In this document: one piece after another, positions 17,491-26,918 of the stretch
Numbering within the stretch: position 1 is the stretch's first letter
Layout of the letters: every line of letters starts with the position of its first letter
Assembly: GCF_039542305.1 (NCBI RefSeq)
Contig: NZ_BAABHW010000002.1
Location: 62,001-126,000 of the forward strand
DNA: 64,000 bases
From: Roseibacterium beibuensis
GTDB lineage: Bacteria; Pseudomonadota; Alphaproteobacteria; Rhodobacterales; Rhodobacteraceae
Direction of reading: 5' to 3'
Position numbers and translations under genes: made by a program
Notes under the pieces: model-generated
What the model was told of the DNA's origin: nothing
Databases searched by the model: none
The model's input: the letters and a program-made list of their open reading frames with translations, nothing else

Positions 17491-19380
17491 TCAGCCGCCG
17501 TAACCCAGCGGCTTCACGGCCTCGGCGATCTCGTCGAGGATAGCCGGGTCGTCGATCGTCGCGGGCATCTTGAAATCCTCGCCATCGGCGATCTTGACCA
17601 TCGTGCCACGCAGGATCTTGCCCGAGCGGGTCTTGGGCAGACGATCAACCACGACCGCCAGCTTGAAGGCGGCGACCGGGCCGATCTGGTCGCGCACCAT
17701 CTTCACGCAATCCTTGACCACCTGCTCCGGGGTCGTTTCAGCGCCCTTGTTCAGGCAGAGGAAGCCCATCGGAAGCTGCCCTTTCAGCGTATCGGTCACG
17801 CCGATCACGGCGCATTCGGCCACATCCGCATGGGCGGCCAGAACCTCTTCCATCGCGCCGGTCGACAGGCGGTGGCCCGCGACGTTGATGACGTCATCGG
17901 TGCGCGCCATGATGTAGAGATAGCCGTCCTCGTCGATCATGCCGGCGTCGCCGGTCTCGTAATAGCCCGGGAAATGGGTGAGGTACGCCTTGCGGAACCG
18001 CTCTTCCGCCTCCCACAGGGTGGGCAGCGTGCCCGGCGGCAAGGGCAACTTGACCGCGATGGCGCCCAACTCGCCGGGTTTCATCGGGTGGCCACCCTCG
18101 TCGAGGATGCACACGTCATATCCCGGCATCGCCACCGAGGGGGAGCCGATCTTGACCGGCAGCTTCTCGATCCCGAGTGGGTTGCCCGCGATGGCCCAGC
18201 CGGTTTCCGTCTGCCACCAGTGATCGATCACCGGCACGCCCAGCTTGTCCTGCGCCCATTCGATCGTGTCCGGGTCGGCCCGTTCGCCAGCGAGGAACAG
18301 GGACCGAAGGCTGGAGAGGTCGTAGTCGCCCACAAGGCTGCCGGTCGGATCGTCACGCTTGATCGCGCGGAACGCCGTCGGCGCGGTAAAGAGGCAGCGC
18401 ACCTTGTGATCCTGGATCACACGCCAGAAGGTCCCGGCATCGGGGGTGCCCACGGGCTTGCCCTCGAACACGACAGTCGCGCATCCAAAGGTCAGCGGGC
18501 CGTAACAGATATAGCTGTGGCCCACGACCCATCCGACATCGGAGGCGGCCCAGAAAACCTCGCCGGGGTTCATGTCGTAGAGGTTGCGCATCGTCCAGTT
18601 CAGCGCGACAGAATGGCCGCCCGTGTGGCGCACGACCCCCTTGGGCTGCCCCGTCGTTCCGGAGGTATAGAGGATGTAGAGCGGGTGGTTGCCCTCGACC
18701 GGGACGCAATCCGCCGGTTCGACGCCATACTGGAAGCCGTGCCAGTTGACGTCCCGCCCCTCTTCGAGATGGGCCACCTCCTGTTCGCGCTGGTAGACGA
18801 CGCAGAAATCCGGCTGGTGGGTCGATTGTTCGAGCGCGCCGTCGAGCAGCGGCTTGTAGTGGACGACCCGGCCAGGCTCGATCCCGCAGGATGCGGCGAT
18901 AATGCATTTCGGTTTGCAGTCGTCGATTCGCACCGCAAGTTCATGCGAGGCGAACCCGCCGAAGACGACCGAGTGAACGGCACCGAGACGGGCGCAGGCC
19001 AGCATCGCCTCAAGCGCCTCCGGGATCATCGGCATGTAGATGATCACCCGGTCCCCCTTTTCGACACCCTTCGCGCGAAGGGCCCCGGCCAGCGTCGCGA
19101 CGCGGTTGCGCAATTCGACGAAGGTCATCTCGCGTTTCGTGTGGGTGACGGGGCTGTCGTAGATGATCGCGGTGCGATCGCCATGCCCGGCCTCGACGTG
19201 GCGGTCCACGGCGTTCCAGCAGGCGTTCAGCTTGCCATCGGCGTACCACTCGTAAAGCGGTGCGTTCTCGTCGAAGAGGGCTTTGGACGGCTGGACGTCC
19301 CAGTCGATGCCCTTTGCCGCCTCCATCCAGAATGCTTCTGGGTCGCGCTTGGCGGCCTCGTAGATCTCGCCGTAGGCCAT
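17491..19380 (-). CDS. prpE: Propionate--CoA ligase
   Basis: The protein has 629 residues and is an AMP-forming acyl-CoA synthetase of the ACS/PrpE group. The P-loop YTSGTTGQPKGVV, the WWQTETGW motif that sets short-chain specificity, the hinge YYETGDAGMIDEDGYLYI and the acetylatable-lysine region PKTRSGKILRGTM are all present. The N-terminal MAYGEIYEAAKRDPEAFW is the PrpE rather than AcsA type. The ATG at 19380 has a GGAGGAGGAGG leader. It would activate propionate (and acetate) and could supply the methylcitrate or ethylmalonyl-CoA pathway. Lysine acetylation control is typical of the family. Confidence 0.93.
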   Translation of the reverse strand: MAYGEIYEAAKRDPEAFWMEAAKGIDWDVQPSKALFDENAPLYEWYADGKLNACWNAVDRHVEAGHGDRTAIIYDSPVTHTKREMTFVELRNRVATLAGALRAKGVEKGDRVIIYMPMIPEALEAMLACARLGAVHSVVFGGFASHELAVRIDDCKPKCIIAASCGIEPGRVVHYKPLLDGALEQSTHQPDFCVVYQREQEVAHLEEGRDVNWHGFQYGVEPADCVPVEGNHPLYILYTSGTTGQPKGVVRHTGGHSVALNWTMRNLYDMNPGEVFWAASDVGWVVGHSYICYGPLTFGCATVVFEGKPVGTPDAGTFWRVIQDHKVRCLFTAPTAFRAIKRDDPTGSLVGDYDLSSLRSLFLAGERADPDTIEWAQDKLGVPVIDHWWQTETGWAIAGNPLGIEKLPVKIGSPSVAMPGYDVCILDEGGHPMKPGELGAIAVKLPLPPGTLPTLWEAEERFRKAYLTHFPGYYETGDAGMIDEDGYLYIMARTDDVINVAGHRLSTGAMEEVLAAHADVAECAVIGVTDTLKGQLPMGFLCLNKGAETTPEQVVKDCVKMVRDQIGPVAAFKLAVVVDRLPKTRSGKILRGTMVKIADGEDFKMPATIDDPAILDEIAEAVKPLGYGG

Positions 19381-19577
19381 GATGCTGTCCCTCCTCCTCC
19401 GTGTCGGTAATTTCCTATCGTTTAAATGGCGCATCGCGCAATTACGAGACCCACAAGCGACATGAGAGCGCTAACGTATACATTGGAACACCGCCTTATC
19501 GTCGCAGTGCGACACCCCGCCCCTCGCATCACATTCAGAACTTTTTATATGTGTCGGTAGCGAACAGGAGATTATCA

Positions 19578-19829
19578 ATGACAACCATGCCCGACGCCCC
19601 GCAGCAGCGGTGGATCACCCGCCATGTCACCTATCGTCTGCCGGTCATCGGCCGCATGGCGCGCGAGGTCGTGGATGGCCCCGTGGACAACGCCTTCGCC
19701 GCCATCTTCGGGATCGTGGCGGCTATCGCCTCGGCGGTTCTGATGTTCGGCTATCCCGCCCTGATCTTCGTCGGGCTGGCCGCGACCGCGCTGATGTTCA
19801 TCACGCTGGTGCGCATCACCCTCGGGTAA
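19578..19829 (+). CDS. Small two-helix membrane protein
   Basis: The protein has 83 residues. A 35-residue cytoplasmic start (RWITRHVTYRLPVIGRMARE) is followed by two hydrophobic helices (about 39-59 and 61-80). A CAGGAG ribosome-binding site lies seven bases before the ATG. It is divergent from prpE and convergent with maeB. No domain is recognised. Alphaproteobacteria often have such short inner-membrane proteins of unknown role. Confidence 0.6.
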   Translation: MTTMPDAPQQRWITRHVTYRLPVIGRMAREVVDGPVDNAFAAIFGIVAAIASAVLMFGYPALIFVGLAATALMFITLVRITLG

Positions 19830-19871
19830 CCCGGTTGCGTCCATTCAGGCTCCTCTCTGGATGGACGCTGT

Positions 19872-19903
19872 AACGGCTGAGGACTCTCCTCCCCCTCAGC
19901 CGT
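19872..19903 (-). terminator. Hairpin at the 3' end of maeB
   Basis: A perfect 10-bp inverted repeat ACGGCTGAGG / CCTCAGCCGT encloses an 11-base loop and spans the maeB stop codon. There is no U-tract on either strand. It may block exonucleases or act as a factor-dependent terminator between the convergent genes. Confidence 0.4.
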
Positions 19904-22175
19904 AATGGGCCACGGGCGTCCCGGCGAGCGCCGAGATGTTCAGAAGACCGCGCGCGGTGATCGATGGTGTCACGATATGCGCGCGGTTGCCCATCCCCAT
20001 GAGAATGGGACCAACCTCCAGACCGCCTGCCTTGGCTTTCAACGTGTTGCGCGTCGCACCAGCCGCATCGGTCGACGCGAAGATCAGCGCATTCGCGGGG
20101 CCATTCAGCCGCGAGTTGGGGAAGATCCGTTCGCGCAACTCGGGGTCCAGCGCACTATCGACGTGCATTTCGCCTTCGTAGGTGAACGAGCGTGGCTGTG
20201 AATCGAGAATGTCGAGCGCGGCGCGCATCCGGCGCCCGCTGTCGCTTTCGAGATTGCCGAACTGGCTACCCGAACACAGCGCGATCTGCGGCTCGACCCC
20301 GAAGCGCTTGATGTGACGCGCCGTGGCACAGACCGTTTCGGCGATCTGCTCGGGGCTGGGCACGGGGTGGACCTGCGTGTCGCCCACGAACAGCGGACCA
20401 TCTTCAAGGATCATCAGGCTGAGCGCGCCGACGGGCGTCAGGTCGGGCGTTTCAAGAAGCTGCGAGACGTAATTCAAGTGCCAGAGATACTGACCGAAAG
20501 TGCCGCAGATCAGCGAATCCGCCTCGTCGCGATGGACCATGACGGCGCCGATGGCGGTGGTGTTGGTGCGCATGATGGCGCGGGCGAGGTCAGGGGTGAC
20601 GCCGCGGCGCTGCATCACCTCGTGATAGGTGCCCCAATAATCGCGGTAGCGGGGGTCGTTTTCCGGGTTCACCAGTTCGAAATCGATGCCCGGCCGCACC
20701 GTCAGGCCCGCCCGTTCGATCCGCAGGTCGATGGCTTCGGGGCGGCCGATCAGGATCGGTTTGTCCGTCGTCTCCTCCAGCATGGCCTGCGCGGCCCGGA
20801 GCACGCGTTCGTCTTCGCCCTCGCAGAACACGATCCGGCGCGAGGTGCCGGACGCCGCCTCGAACACCGGGCGCATGATCAGCGCAGAGCGGAAGACAGA
20901 CTGGTTCAACCGGTCGCGATAGGCCCCGAGGTCGTCCAGCGGTCGCGTGGCGACCCCAGAGTCCATCGCGGCCTCGGCCACGGCCCCGGCAACGACGGCG
21001 ATCAGACGCGGGTCGAAGGGTTTGGGGATCAGGTATTCCGGCCCGAAGGTCAGTTGCTCACCGGCATAGGCCGCCGCCGCCTCGGCACTGGTCGTGGCCC
21101 GGGCCAGCGCCGCGATGCCCTCGATGCAAGCGATCTGCATGGCGTCGTTGATCTCGGTCGCACCGACATCCAGCGCGCCGCGGAAGATGAAGGGGAAACA
21201 CAGGACGTTGTTGACCTGGTTCGGAAAATCGCTGCGCCCCGTGGCGATAACGGCATCTGGCGCAACCGTGCGAACCTCGTCGGGCAGGATTTCCGGCGTG
21301 GGGTTTGCCAAGGCGAAGACGACGGGGCGATCCGTCATCTTGCTCACCATCTCGGGCGTCAGCACGCCGGGCCCCGACAGGCCAAGGAACATGTCCGCGC
21401 CTTCGATCACCTCGTCGAGGCTTTTGGGGTCGGACCCTTGCGCATACTCGGCCTTCTGCGGGGTCATGCCGACCTCGCGCCCGTTATAGATCAACCCGTC
21501 GATATCGCAGAGCCAGACATTCTCGCGCTTGAGGCCGAGCTTGAGCAGCATGTTCAAACACGCGATCCCCGCCGCGCCGCCGCCCGTCGAGACAAGCTTG
21601 ATATCCTCGAATTTCTTGCCGACGACCCGAAGCGCGTTGGTGGCGGCGGCGCCGACGACGATGGCCGTGCCGTGCTGGTCGTCATGGAACACCGGGATAT
21701 TCATCCGCTCGCGGCACAGCCGTTCAACGATAAAACAATCTGGCGCCTTGATGTCTTCGAGGTTGATGGCCCCGAAGGTCGGCTCCAGCGCGCAGACGAT
21801 GTCGGCCAGCTTCTCGGGGTCCGGTTCGTTGATCTCGAGGTCGAAGCAATCAATATTCGCGAATTTCTTGAAGAGGACGGCCTTGCCCTCCATCACCGGC
21901 TTGGATGCCAGCGCACCGATATTGCCAAGCCCCAGAACCGCCGTGCCGTTCGAGACGACGGCAACGAGATTCCCGCGCGAGGTGTAGCGGGCGGCATTGA
22001 CCGGATCTGCCTTGATTTCAAGGCTGGCCTCGGCCACGCCGGGGCTGTAGGCGCGCGACAGGTCGCGCCCGTTGGCCAGCGGCTTTGTGGCGCGGATCTC
22101 CAGTTTCCCGGGGCGGGGATGCTCGTGATAAAACAGCGCGGCGGCGCGCAGGGCCTCGTGTTTTTCTTCGTTCAT
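19896..22175 (-). CDS. maeB: NADP-dependent malic enzyme with C-terminal phosphotransacetylase domain
   Basis: The protein has 759 residues, the size of the hybrid MaeB family. The N-terminal malic domain (1-170) has AYSPGVAE and the FHDDQHGTA motif. The NAD(P)-binding domain (170-430) contains STGGGAAG. The C-terminal 330 residues are a phosphotransacetylase-like domain (RIVFCEGEDERVLRA, LMILEDGPLFVGD, GAGATRNTL-like AAGATRNTL), which in this family is regulatory (acetyl-CoA binding) and not catalytic. It oxidatively decarboxylates malate to pyruvate with NADP+, linking the TCA cycle to gluconeogenic or acetyl-CoA metabolism. It sits 69 bases downstream of nadK, which makes NADP+. Confidence 0.95.
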   Translation of the reverse strand: MNEEKHEALRAAALFYHEHPRPGKLEIRATKPLANGRDLSRAYSPGVAEASLEIKADPVNAARYTSRGNLVAVVSNGTAVLGLGNIGALASKPVMEGKAVLFKKFANIDCFDLEINEPDPEKLADIVCALEPTFGAINLEDIKAPDCFIVERLCRERMNIPVFHDDQHGTAIVVGAAATNALRVVGKKFEDIKLVSTGGGAAGIACLNMLLKLGLKRENVWLCDIDGLIYNGREVGMTPQKAEYAQGSDPKSLDEVIEGADMFLGLSGPGVLTPEMVSKMTDRPVVFALANPTPEILPDEVRTVAPDAVIATGRSDFPNQVNNVLCFPFIFRGALDVGATEINDAMQIACIEGIAALARATTSAEAAAAYAGEQLTFGPEYLIPKPFDPRLIAVVAGAVAEAAMDSGVATRPLDDLGAYRDRLNQSVFRSALIMRPVFEAASGTSRRIVFCEGEDERVLRAAQAMLEETTDKPILIGRPEAIDLRIERAGLTVRPGIDFELVNPENDPRYRDYWGTYHEVMQRRGVTPDLARAIMRTNTTAIGAVMVHRDEADSLICGTFGQYLWHLNYVSQLLETPDLTPVGALSLMILEDGPLFVGDTQVHPVPSPEQIAETVCATARHIKRFGVEPQIALCSGSQFGNLESDSGRRMRAALDILDSQPRSFTYEGEMHVDSALDPELRERIFPNSRLNGPANALIFASTDAAGATRNTLKAKAGGLEVGPILMGMGNRAHIVTPSITARGLLNISALAGTPVAHYG

Positions 22176-22244
22176 GATGTCCCTCCGGTCTGGATGGTTT
22201 AGCCTTAAACCATGTCCGCGCGACGGACCAGAGACGCCGAGACC

Positions 22245-23012
22245 TCAGACGAATTGTTCGCGGATCAGGCGTTCCTCCAGCCCGTGACCCGGATCGAACA
22301 GGATCCGATGCGCGACATCCGGCTCGGACCTGACCTCGACCGAGGCGACGTCGCTGACCGCGCGGCTGTCGGCATCGGCCATCACGGGCCGCTTGTCGGG
22401 GTCGATCACCTCGATCCGAACCACCGCTCTTTTGGGCAGCAGCGCGCCGCGCCAGCGCCGGGGGCGAAAGGCGGCGACGGCGGTGATGGCCAGCACGTCG
22501 GACCCGATGGGCAGGATGGGTCCGTGGGCCGAGTAGTTGTAAGCAGTGGACCCGGCGGGCGTGCACACAAGCGCGCCATCGCAGACCAGTTCCTCCATCC
22601 GCAGGCGCCCGTCGACATAGATCTTGAGCTTTGCGGCCTGCGGACCGGCGCGCAGCAGGCTGACCTCGTTGATAGCCAGCGCCTCGTGGGCGGTGCCATC
22701 CACGGCGATCGCACGCATGTGCAGCGGGTTGATGACCTCTTCCTCGGCGGTCTCCAGACGGTCGATCAGACCGTCTTCGCGGTATTCGTTCATCAGAAAG
22801 CCGACGGTGCCGCGGTTCATGCCGTAAACCGGGGCCTCGATCTGCTGCGTGGCGTGCAGGGTCGCCAGCATGAACCCGTCGCCCCCAAGCGCCACGATGA
22901 CATCGGCCTCTTCCGGTGCGAAATCGCCGTAACGCGCGGTCAGGCGCGCCTTGGCGTCCTGCGCGAGGGGCGTGTCCGAGGCCAGAAAGGCGATATTGCG
23001 GGCCGCGGGCAT
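22245..23012 (-). CDS. nadK: NAD kinase
   Basis: The protein has 255 residues, matching the short alphaproteobacterial NadK type. The catalytic GGDGFML is near residue 37, followed by YGMNRGTVGFLMNEY, INEVSL and TPAGSTAYNYSAHGPI. It phosphorylates NAD+ to NADP+. The ATG at 23012 has a GGAGG ribosome-binding site; the open frame extends upstream but without family similarity. The adjacent maeB on the same strand uses its product. Confidence 0.95.
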   Translation of the reverse strand: MPAARNIAFLASDTPLAQDAKARLTARYGDFAPEEADVIVALGGDGFMLATLHATQQIEAPVYGMNRGTVGFLMNEYREDGLIDRLETAEEEVINPLHMRAIAVDGTAHEALAINEVSLLRAGPQAAKLKIYVDGRLRMEELVCDGALVCTPAGSTAYNYSAHGPILPIGSDVLAITAVAAFRPRRWRGALLPKRAVVRIEVIDPDKRPVMADADSRAVSDVASVEVRSEPDVAHRILFDPGHGLEERLIREQFV

Positions 23013-23257
23013 CCGGCACCTCCGGGTTTTCTGCCCTGCCGGGCCGTCTAACGGTCGGACCATCGCGCGGGCAGGCCCGAAACTCAATCCCGGATGAGGG
23101 ACAGCGGCACAGGATTGTTCCGGTCACCGTGACGCTCCCGCGTCATTAATCACCGCTTTCCGCCCTTCCCCGCACCGGCCCCATGCCCTAAACCAAGCGG
23201 CAATTGGCCCTGCCCTGCGGCGCGGCCCCGCTGCCACCCCTCGAAAGGAGGATGACC

Positions 23258-24553
23258 ATGAACGCCTCTCACCGTGACGAAGGTTTCTTCACCGAAAGCC
23301 TTGAGACCCGCGACGCCGAGATCTTCGACGCGATCCAGAAGGAGCTGGGTCGCCAGCGCGACGAAATCGAACTGATCGCCAGCGAGAACATCACCTCCGC
23401 CGCCGTGATGGAGGCGCAGGGGTCGGTGATGACGAACAAGTATGCCGAAGGGTATCCGGGCCGCCGCTACTACGGCGGGTGCCAGTTCGTCGATATCGCG
23501 GAGAACCTCGCAATCGACCGCGCCAAGCAGTTGTTCAACTGCGGCTTCGCCAATGTGCAGCCCAACTCGGGCAGCCAGGCCAACCAGGGCGTGTTCACGG
23601 CACTTCTGACGCCGGGCGACACGATCCTGGGCATGAGCCTCGATGCCGGTGGTCACCTGACCCATGGCGCCAAGCCGAACCAGTCGGGCAAGTGGTTCAA
23701 CGCCGTGCAATACGGCGTGCGCGAAAGCGACCTTGAAATCGACTACGACCAGATCGCAGCCCTTGCGGCCGAGCATCGGCCCAAGATGATCATCGCGGGC
23801 GGCTCGGCCATTCCGCGCATCATCGATTTCGCCCGCATGCGCGAGATTGCCGACACCGTCGGCGCCTACCTGCTGGTGGACATGGCGCATTTCGCAGGGC
23901 TCGTGGCCTCGGGGCACTACCCGTCGCCCTTCCCCCATGCGCATGTGGCGACGACCACCACGCACAAGACCCTGCGCGGTCCGCGCGGCGGCATGATCCT
24001 GACCAATGACGAGGACATCGCGAAAAAGGTCAACTCGGCCATTTTCCCCGGCATCCAGGGCGGGCCGCTGATGCACGTGATCGCGGGCAAGGCCGTGGCC
24101 TTCGGCGAGGCGCTGCGCCCCGAGTTCAAGGACTACCAGACCCAGGTCATCAAGAACGCGCAGGCGCTGGCCGATCAGCTGATGCAGGGCGGCCTCGACA
24201 TCGTGACCGGCGGCACCGATACGCACCTGATGCTGGTGGACCTGCGCCCCAAGGGCGTGAAGGGCAACGCGACCGAGAAAGCCCTCGGGCGCGCGCATAT
24301 CACCTGCAACAAGAACGGCATCCCCTTCGACACGGAAAAGCCGATGATCACCAGCGGCATCCGCCTCGGCAGCCCCGCAGGCACGACGCGCGGTTTCTCG
24401 GAAGAAGAGTTCCGCCAGATCGGGCGCTGGATCACCGAGGTGGTCGATGGGCTTGCCGCCAATGGCGAGGATGGCAACAGCGCCGTCGAGGACAAGGTGA
24501 AGTCGGAAGTCCTGGAACTCTGCGAGCGTTTCCCGATCTATCCCAATCTCTGA
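23258..24553 (+). CDS. glyA: Serine hydroxymethyltransferase
   Basis: The protein has 431 residues. It is a PLP enzyme that interconverts serine and glycine with tetrahydrofolate. Key regions are ELIASENITS, EGYPGRRYYGGC, the PLP-lysine site TTTTHKTLRGPRGG and DTHLMLVDLR. The ATG at 23258 is preferred over the ATG at 23252, because the AAGGAGG ribosome-binding site (23245-23251) then has a normal spacing of six. It is monocistronic and ends in a strong terminator. Confidence 0.97.
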   Translation: MNASHRDEGFFTESLETRDAEIFDAIQKELGRQRDEIELIASENITSAAVMEAQGSVMTNKYAEGYPGRRYYGGCQFVDIAENLAIDRAKQLFNCGFANVQPNSGSQANQGVFTALLTPGDTILGMSLDAGGHLTHGAKPNQSGKWFNAVQYGVRESDLEIDYDQIAALAAEHRPKMIIAGGSAIPRIIDFARMREIADTVGAYLLVDMAHFAGLVASGHYPSPFPHAHVATTTTHKTLRGPRGGMILTNDEDIAKKVNSAIFPGIQGGPLMHVIAGKAVAFGEALRPEFKDYQTQVIKNAQALADQLMQGGLDIVTGGTDTHLMLVDLRPKGVKGNATEKALGRAHITCNKNGIPFDTEKPMITSGIRLGSPAGTTRGFSEEEFRQIGRWITEVVDGLAANGEDGNSAVEDKVKSEVLELCERFPIYPNL

Positions 24554-24591
24554 CGCACACGGCGCGCCCGCGCCAAGTCTGACAAGCTATT

Positions 24592-24625
24592 CGCCGCCCA
24601 CGCCTAAGCGTCGGGCGGCGTTTTC
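24592..24625 (+). terminator. Rho-independent terminator of glyA
   Basis: The stem CGCCGCCC-ACGC with GCGT-C-GGGCGGCG and a CTAA loop is followed by TTTTCTT, about 40 bases after the glyA stop. Confidence 0.85.
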
Positions 24626-24743
24626 TTGCGGGGCTTTCAAATGCATGTCACCTTGCAGAGGCAAGGTGCGCATCTAGGTGGACGGTGGCTGGGAAACGTA
24701 TGCGCGCCCAGCGATGATCTGTCCTTGGACCGAGACTGATGCC

Positions 24744-25790
24744 ATGACTGCCGATTCGCCAATCCGCCCCCGGATCACCCCCGAATATCGACAAGAGGCC
24801 GAGCGCGAGATACGCGCCTTTGTCCGCGACTGGACCGCGCGCGACGACCGGCTGGCCAGCCTGAGTTATGTCGCGACCTTTGCCGTCTACTTCCTGACGC
24901 TGTGGGCCGCCGTGGCTTCGTGGCCGACATGGTGGCTGATCGCCCCGTTGGTCGTGATCAACGCCACGGCTGGCGTGCGGCTCTACGTGCTCCAGCATGA
25001 TTGCGGGCATGGATCGCTGTTCACATCCAAGCATGCGAACGACCTTGCGGGACATGCGCTTTCAGTTTTCACGCTGACGCCCTACCGGGTGATGAAGCAC
25101 AATCACAACCAGCACCACTCGCATCTGGGAAACCTGGATGAGCGTGACACGACCGAGATCCTGACGCTGACGCGTCGCGAATGGAGTGAGGCCGGACCGT
25201 GGCGGCGCCTCTACTACCGGATCTACCGAAACCCGTTGATCATGATCCCGATCGGGGGGCTGTTTACCTACGTGCTCGCTTATCGCTGGCCGAAGAACGC
25301 GGGAACGGTCGATGCGCGCGGAGTTCTGCTGCACAACGCGGGTCTGGTCGCATGGGTCGCCCTGCTGTGGCTTCTGGGGGGCTGGCCAGCGATGGCGATC
25401 TACGCGTCCACCGTTTTCATTGCCGGCTGCATCGGCGTGTTCCTCGTCTACCTTCAGCACAATTTCGAGGACACGTGGTGGGACCGTAAACCCGATTTGA
25501 ACCCGGCCCGGGCCGCGCTACAGGGGTCATCTGCCCTCGATCTGGGATGGTGGTTCGACCTTGCCGTGGCGAACATCACCTATCACGACATCCACCATTT
25601 CAACGCCAATATCCCCAGCTATCGCCTGCGGGCCTGCCACCGCGCCCTGCGCGAGAAATACGAGGTGCAGACCATCGGCTGGGCCGAGGCGCTGCGGTCC
25701 TTCACGCTGAAGCTCTGGGACGAGGAGCAGGAGCGACTGGTCCCCTTCCCGCGCGAGGCCCGGCACCGGCCCGTGGTCAGCGGGGCATGA
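24744..25790 (+). CDS. Membrane fatty-acid desaturase
   Basis: The protein has 348 residues with the three histidine clusters of the di-iron desaturase family: HDCGH (85-89), HNHNQHH (119-125) and HDIHH (281-285), plus QHNFE at 238-242. About four transmembrane helices flank them (about 43-80, 165-181, 198-237). It would introduce a double bond into a lipid acyl chain in the inner membrane. Substrate and position are not determinable by eye; omega-6-type desaturases and carotenoid or sphingolipid desaturases share this motif set. The start at 24744 gives a normal cytoplasmic N-terminus. Confidence 0.85.
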   Translation: MTADSPIRPRITPEYRQEAEREIRAFVRDWTARDDRLASLSYVATFAVYFLTLWAAVASWPTWWLIAPLVVINATAGVRLYVLQHDCGHGSLFTSKHANDLAGHALSVFTLTPYRVMKHNHNQHHSHLGNLDERDTTEILTLTRREWSEAGPWRRLYYRIYRNPLIMIPIGGLFTYVLAYRWPKNAGTVDARGVLLHNAGLVAWVALLWLLGGWPAMAIYASTVFIAGCIGVFLVYLQHNFEDTWWDRKPDLNPARAALQGSSALDLGWWFDLAVANITYHDIHHFNANIPSYRLRACHRALREKYEVQTIGWAEALRSFTLKLWDEEQERLVPFPREARHRPVVSGA

Positions 25791-25869
25791 ATGCGCTCAG
25801 GTTGACGAAACAGAGGGACGCGACAACGGGTTCGACAGAACCCTGATCATGGACGTTGCAGGACCGGCC

Positions 25870-26451
25870 TCAAGCCGCCACGGCCTTGCGGACCATGTCC
25901 CAATAGATGCCCTCGACCGCGGCGCGGTTCAGCCGTCCGCCTTCGCGATACCACGTGGTAACGCCGGTCAGCATGGCGATCAGCGCCATCGTGGCGAGCT
26001 TGGTATCGGGCACGGCGAACACGCCGCTTTGCTGTCCCGCGCGCAGGATCGCCTCGAGCCGGTCCTCGTAATCCCGACGCAGGCCCTCGATCACGGCGAA
26101 ATTCTCGGGCGTGAGATTGCGCAATTCCATATAGGCGATGAAGACGAGTTCCGGCCGGCCGAGATGGAACCGGATATGGTGGCGGACGAAATCCTCCAAC
26201 TGATCCGTCGGCGGCGCATCGGGCGCCTGCCAGTCGGCCAGCAGCTCTTCCATGTGGTCGCGCATCAATTCGAACAGCAGCGCCTGCTTGTCAGAGGTGT
26301 AGAGGTAGAGCGCACCGGCCTGCACCCCGACCTCGGCTGCGATCTGGCGCATCGAGACGGCGGCAAACCCGTGCCGCGCGAACAGGCGCAGCGCCGCGTC
26401 GCGCACCTTGGGGCCGGTGATATCGGCGTGAGAGCCCTGTTTTCGTGCCAT
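25870..26451 (-). CDS. TetR-family transcriptional regulator
   Basis: The protein has 193 residues. Residues about 13-60 form the TetR helix-turn-helix (AALRLFARHGFAAVSMRQIA, then VQAGALYLYTSDKQAL). The C-terminal ligand domain is helical and of the TetR_C type seen in fatty-acid or acyl-CoA responsive members. A perfect-arm palindrome lies 16-29 bases upstream of its ATG, which fits autorepression. It is convergent with the desaturase and divergent from a lipoprotein gene, either of which could be a target. Confidence 0.9.
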   Translation of the reverse strand: MARKQGSHADITGPKVRDAALRLFARHGFAAVSMRQIAAEVGVQAGALYLYTSDKQALLFELMRDHMEELLADWQAPDAPPTDQLEDFVRHHIRFHLGRPELVFIAYMELRNLTPENFAVIEGLRRDYEDRLEAILRAGQQSGVFAVPDTKLATMALIAMLTGVTTWYREGGRLNRAAVEGIYWDMVRKAVAA

Positions 26452-26466
26452 GTCCGCCAGATTATC

Positions 26467-26480
26467 TGAACATGCGTTCA
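26467..26480. promoter_or_regulatory. TetR operator candidate
   Basis: TGAACATGCGTTCA is an inverted repeat with five-base arms TGAAC/GTTCA and a four-base centre. It lies between the TetR ATG (26451) and the divergent lipoprotein gene, so binding would repress tetR and possibly the neighbour. Confidence 0.6.
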
Positions 26481-26566
26481 ATTCAACTGTCGAAGGGGGC
26501 CGGAAAGCGCCGCCGCGTCGCCTTGCGTGCTGGACTTGCGCGGGCACATGGGGTTACCTCTGGCGC

Positions 26567-26833
26567 ATGCGACGCCGCTTGCCCCTTGCCCTTTCGACTG
26601 CCGCCGCGCTGGCGCTCGCGGCCTGTTCCAGTGGCATGCCCGATCTCGACTCGCGGCTGACGGAGGCATCGCGCAACGCGCCCTACCCCGAATTGGTGCC
26701 GCTTGGCCCGCTTCTGGCACAGGTGGACGCCCTGTTGCCGCGCAGCGCGGCCGCCGAGGGGCAAAGCCTCGAGTCCCGCGCAGCAGACCTGCGCCGCCGG
26801 GCCGCGCAACTCCGCCGCATGTCGATCTCCTGA
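26567..26833 (+). CDS. Small lipoprotein
   Basis: The protein has 88 residues. The signal peptide is MRRRLPLALSTAAALALAAC with a lipobox LAAC (Cys20). The mature part ends in a helical, Arg-rich segment (ESRAADLRRRAAQLRRM), possibly a short coiled coil. It would be attached to the outer or inner membrane. No family is known. It lies 85 bases upstream of hom and may share its transcript. Confidence 0.7.
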   Translation: MRRRLPLALSTAAALALAACSSGMPDLDSRLTEASRNAPYPELVPLGPLLAQVDALLPRSAAAEGQSLESRAADLRRRAAQLRRMSIS

Positions 26834-26918
26834 TCCGAGACAGCCTCGCGTTGAACCCGCTGCGCGAAGCGGCTAACAGATGCGGGATCGTGCCTGTCTG
26901 ATATTCCGGAGACCCCAC

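Noticed and set aside
17356..19410. A 684-codon open frame on the plus strand across prpE
   Set aside because: It is antisense to prpE, has no family resemblance, is rich in Arg/Gly/His as expected for the mirror of high-GC coding DNA, and prpE itself is unambiguous.
20313..22202. A 629-codon plus-strand frame across maeB
   Set aside because: Antisense to a fully recognisable malic enzyme; no domain or ribosome-binding site.
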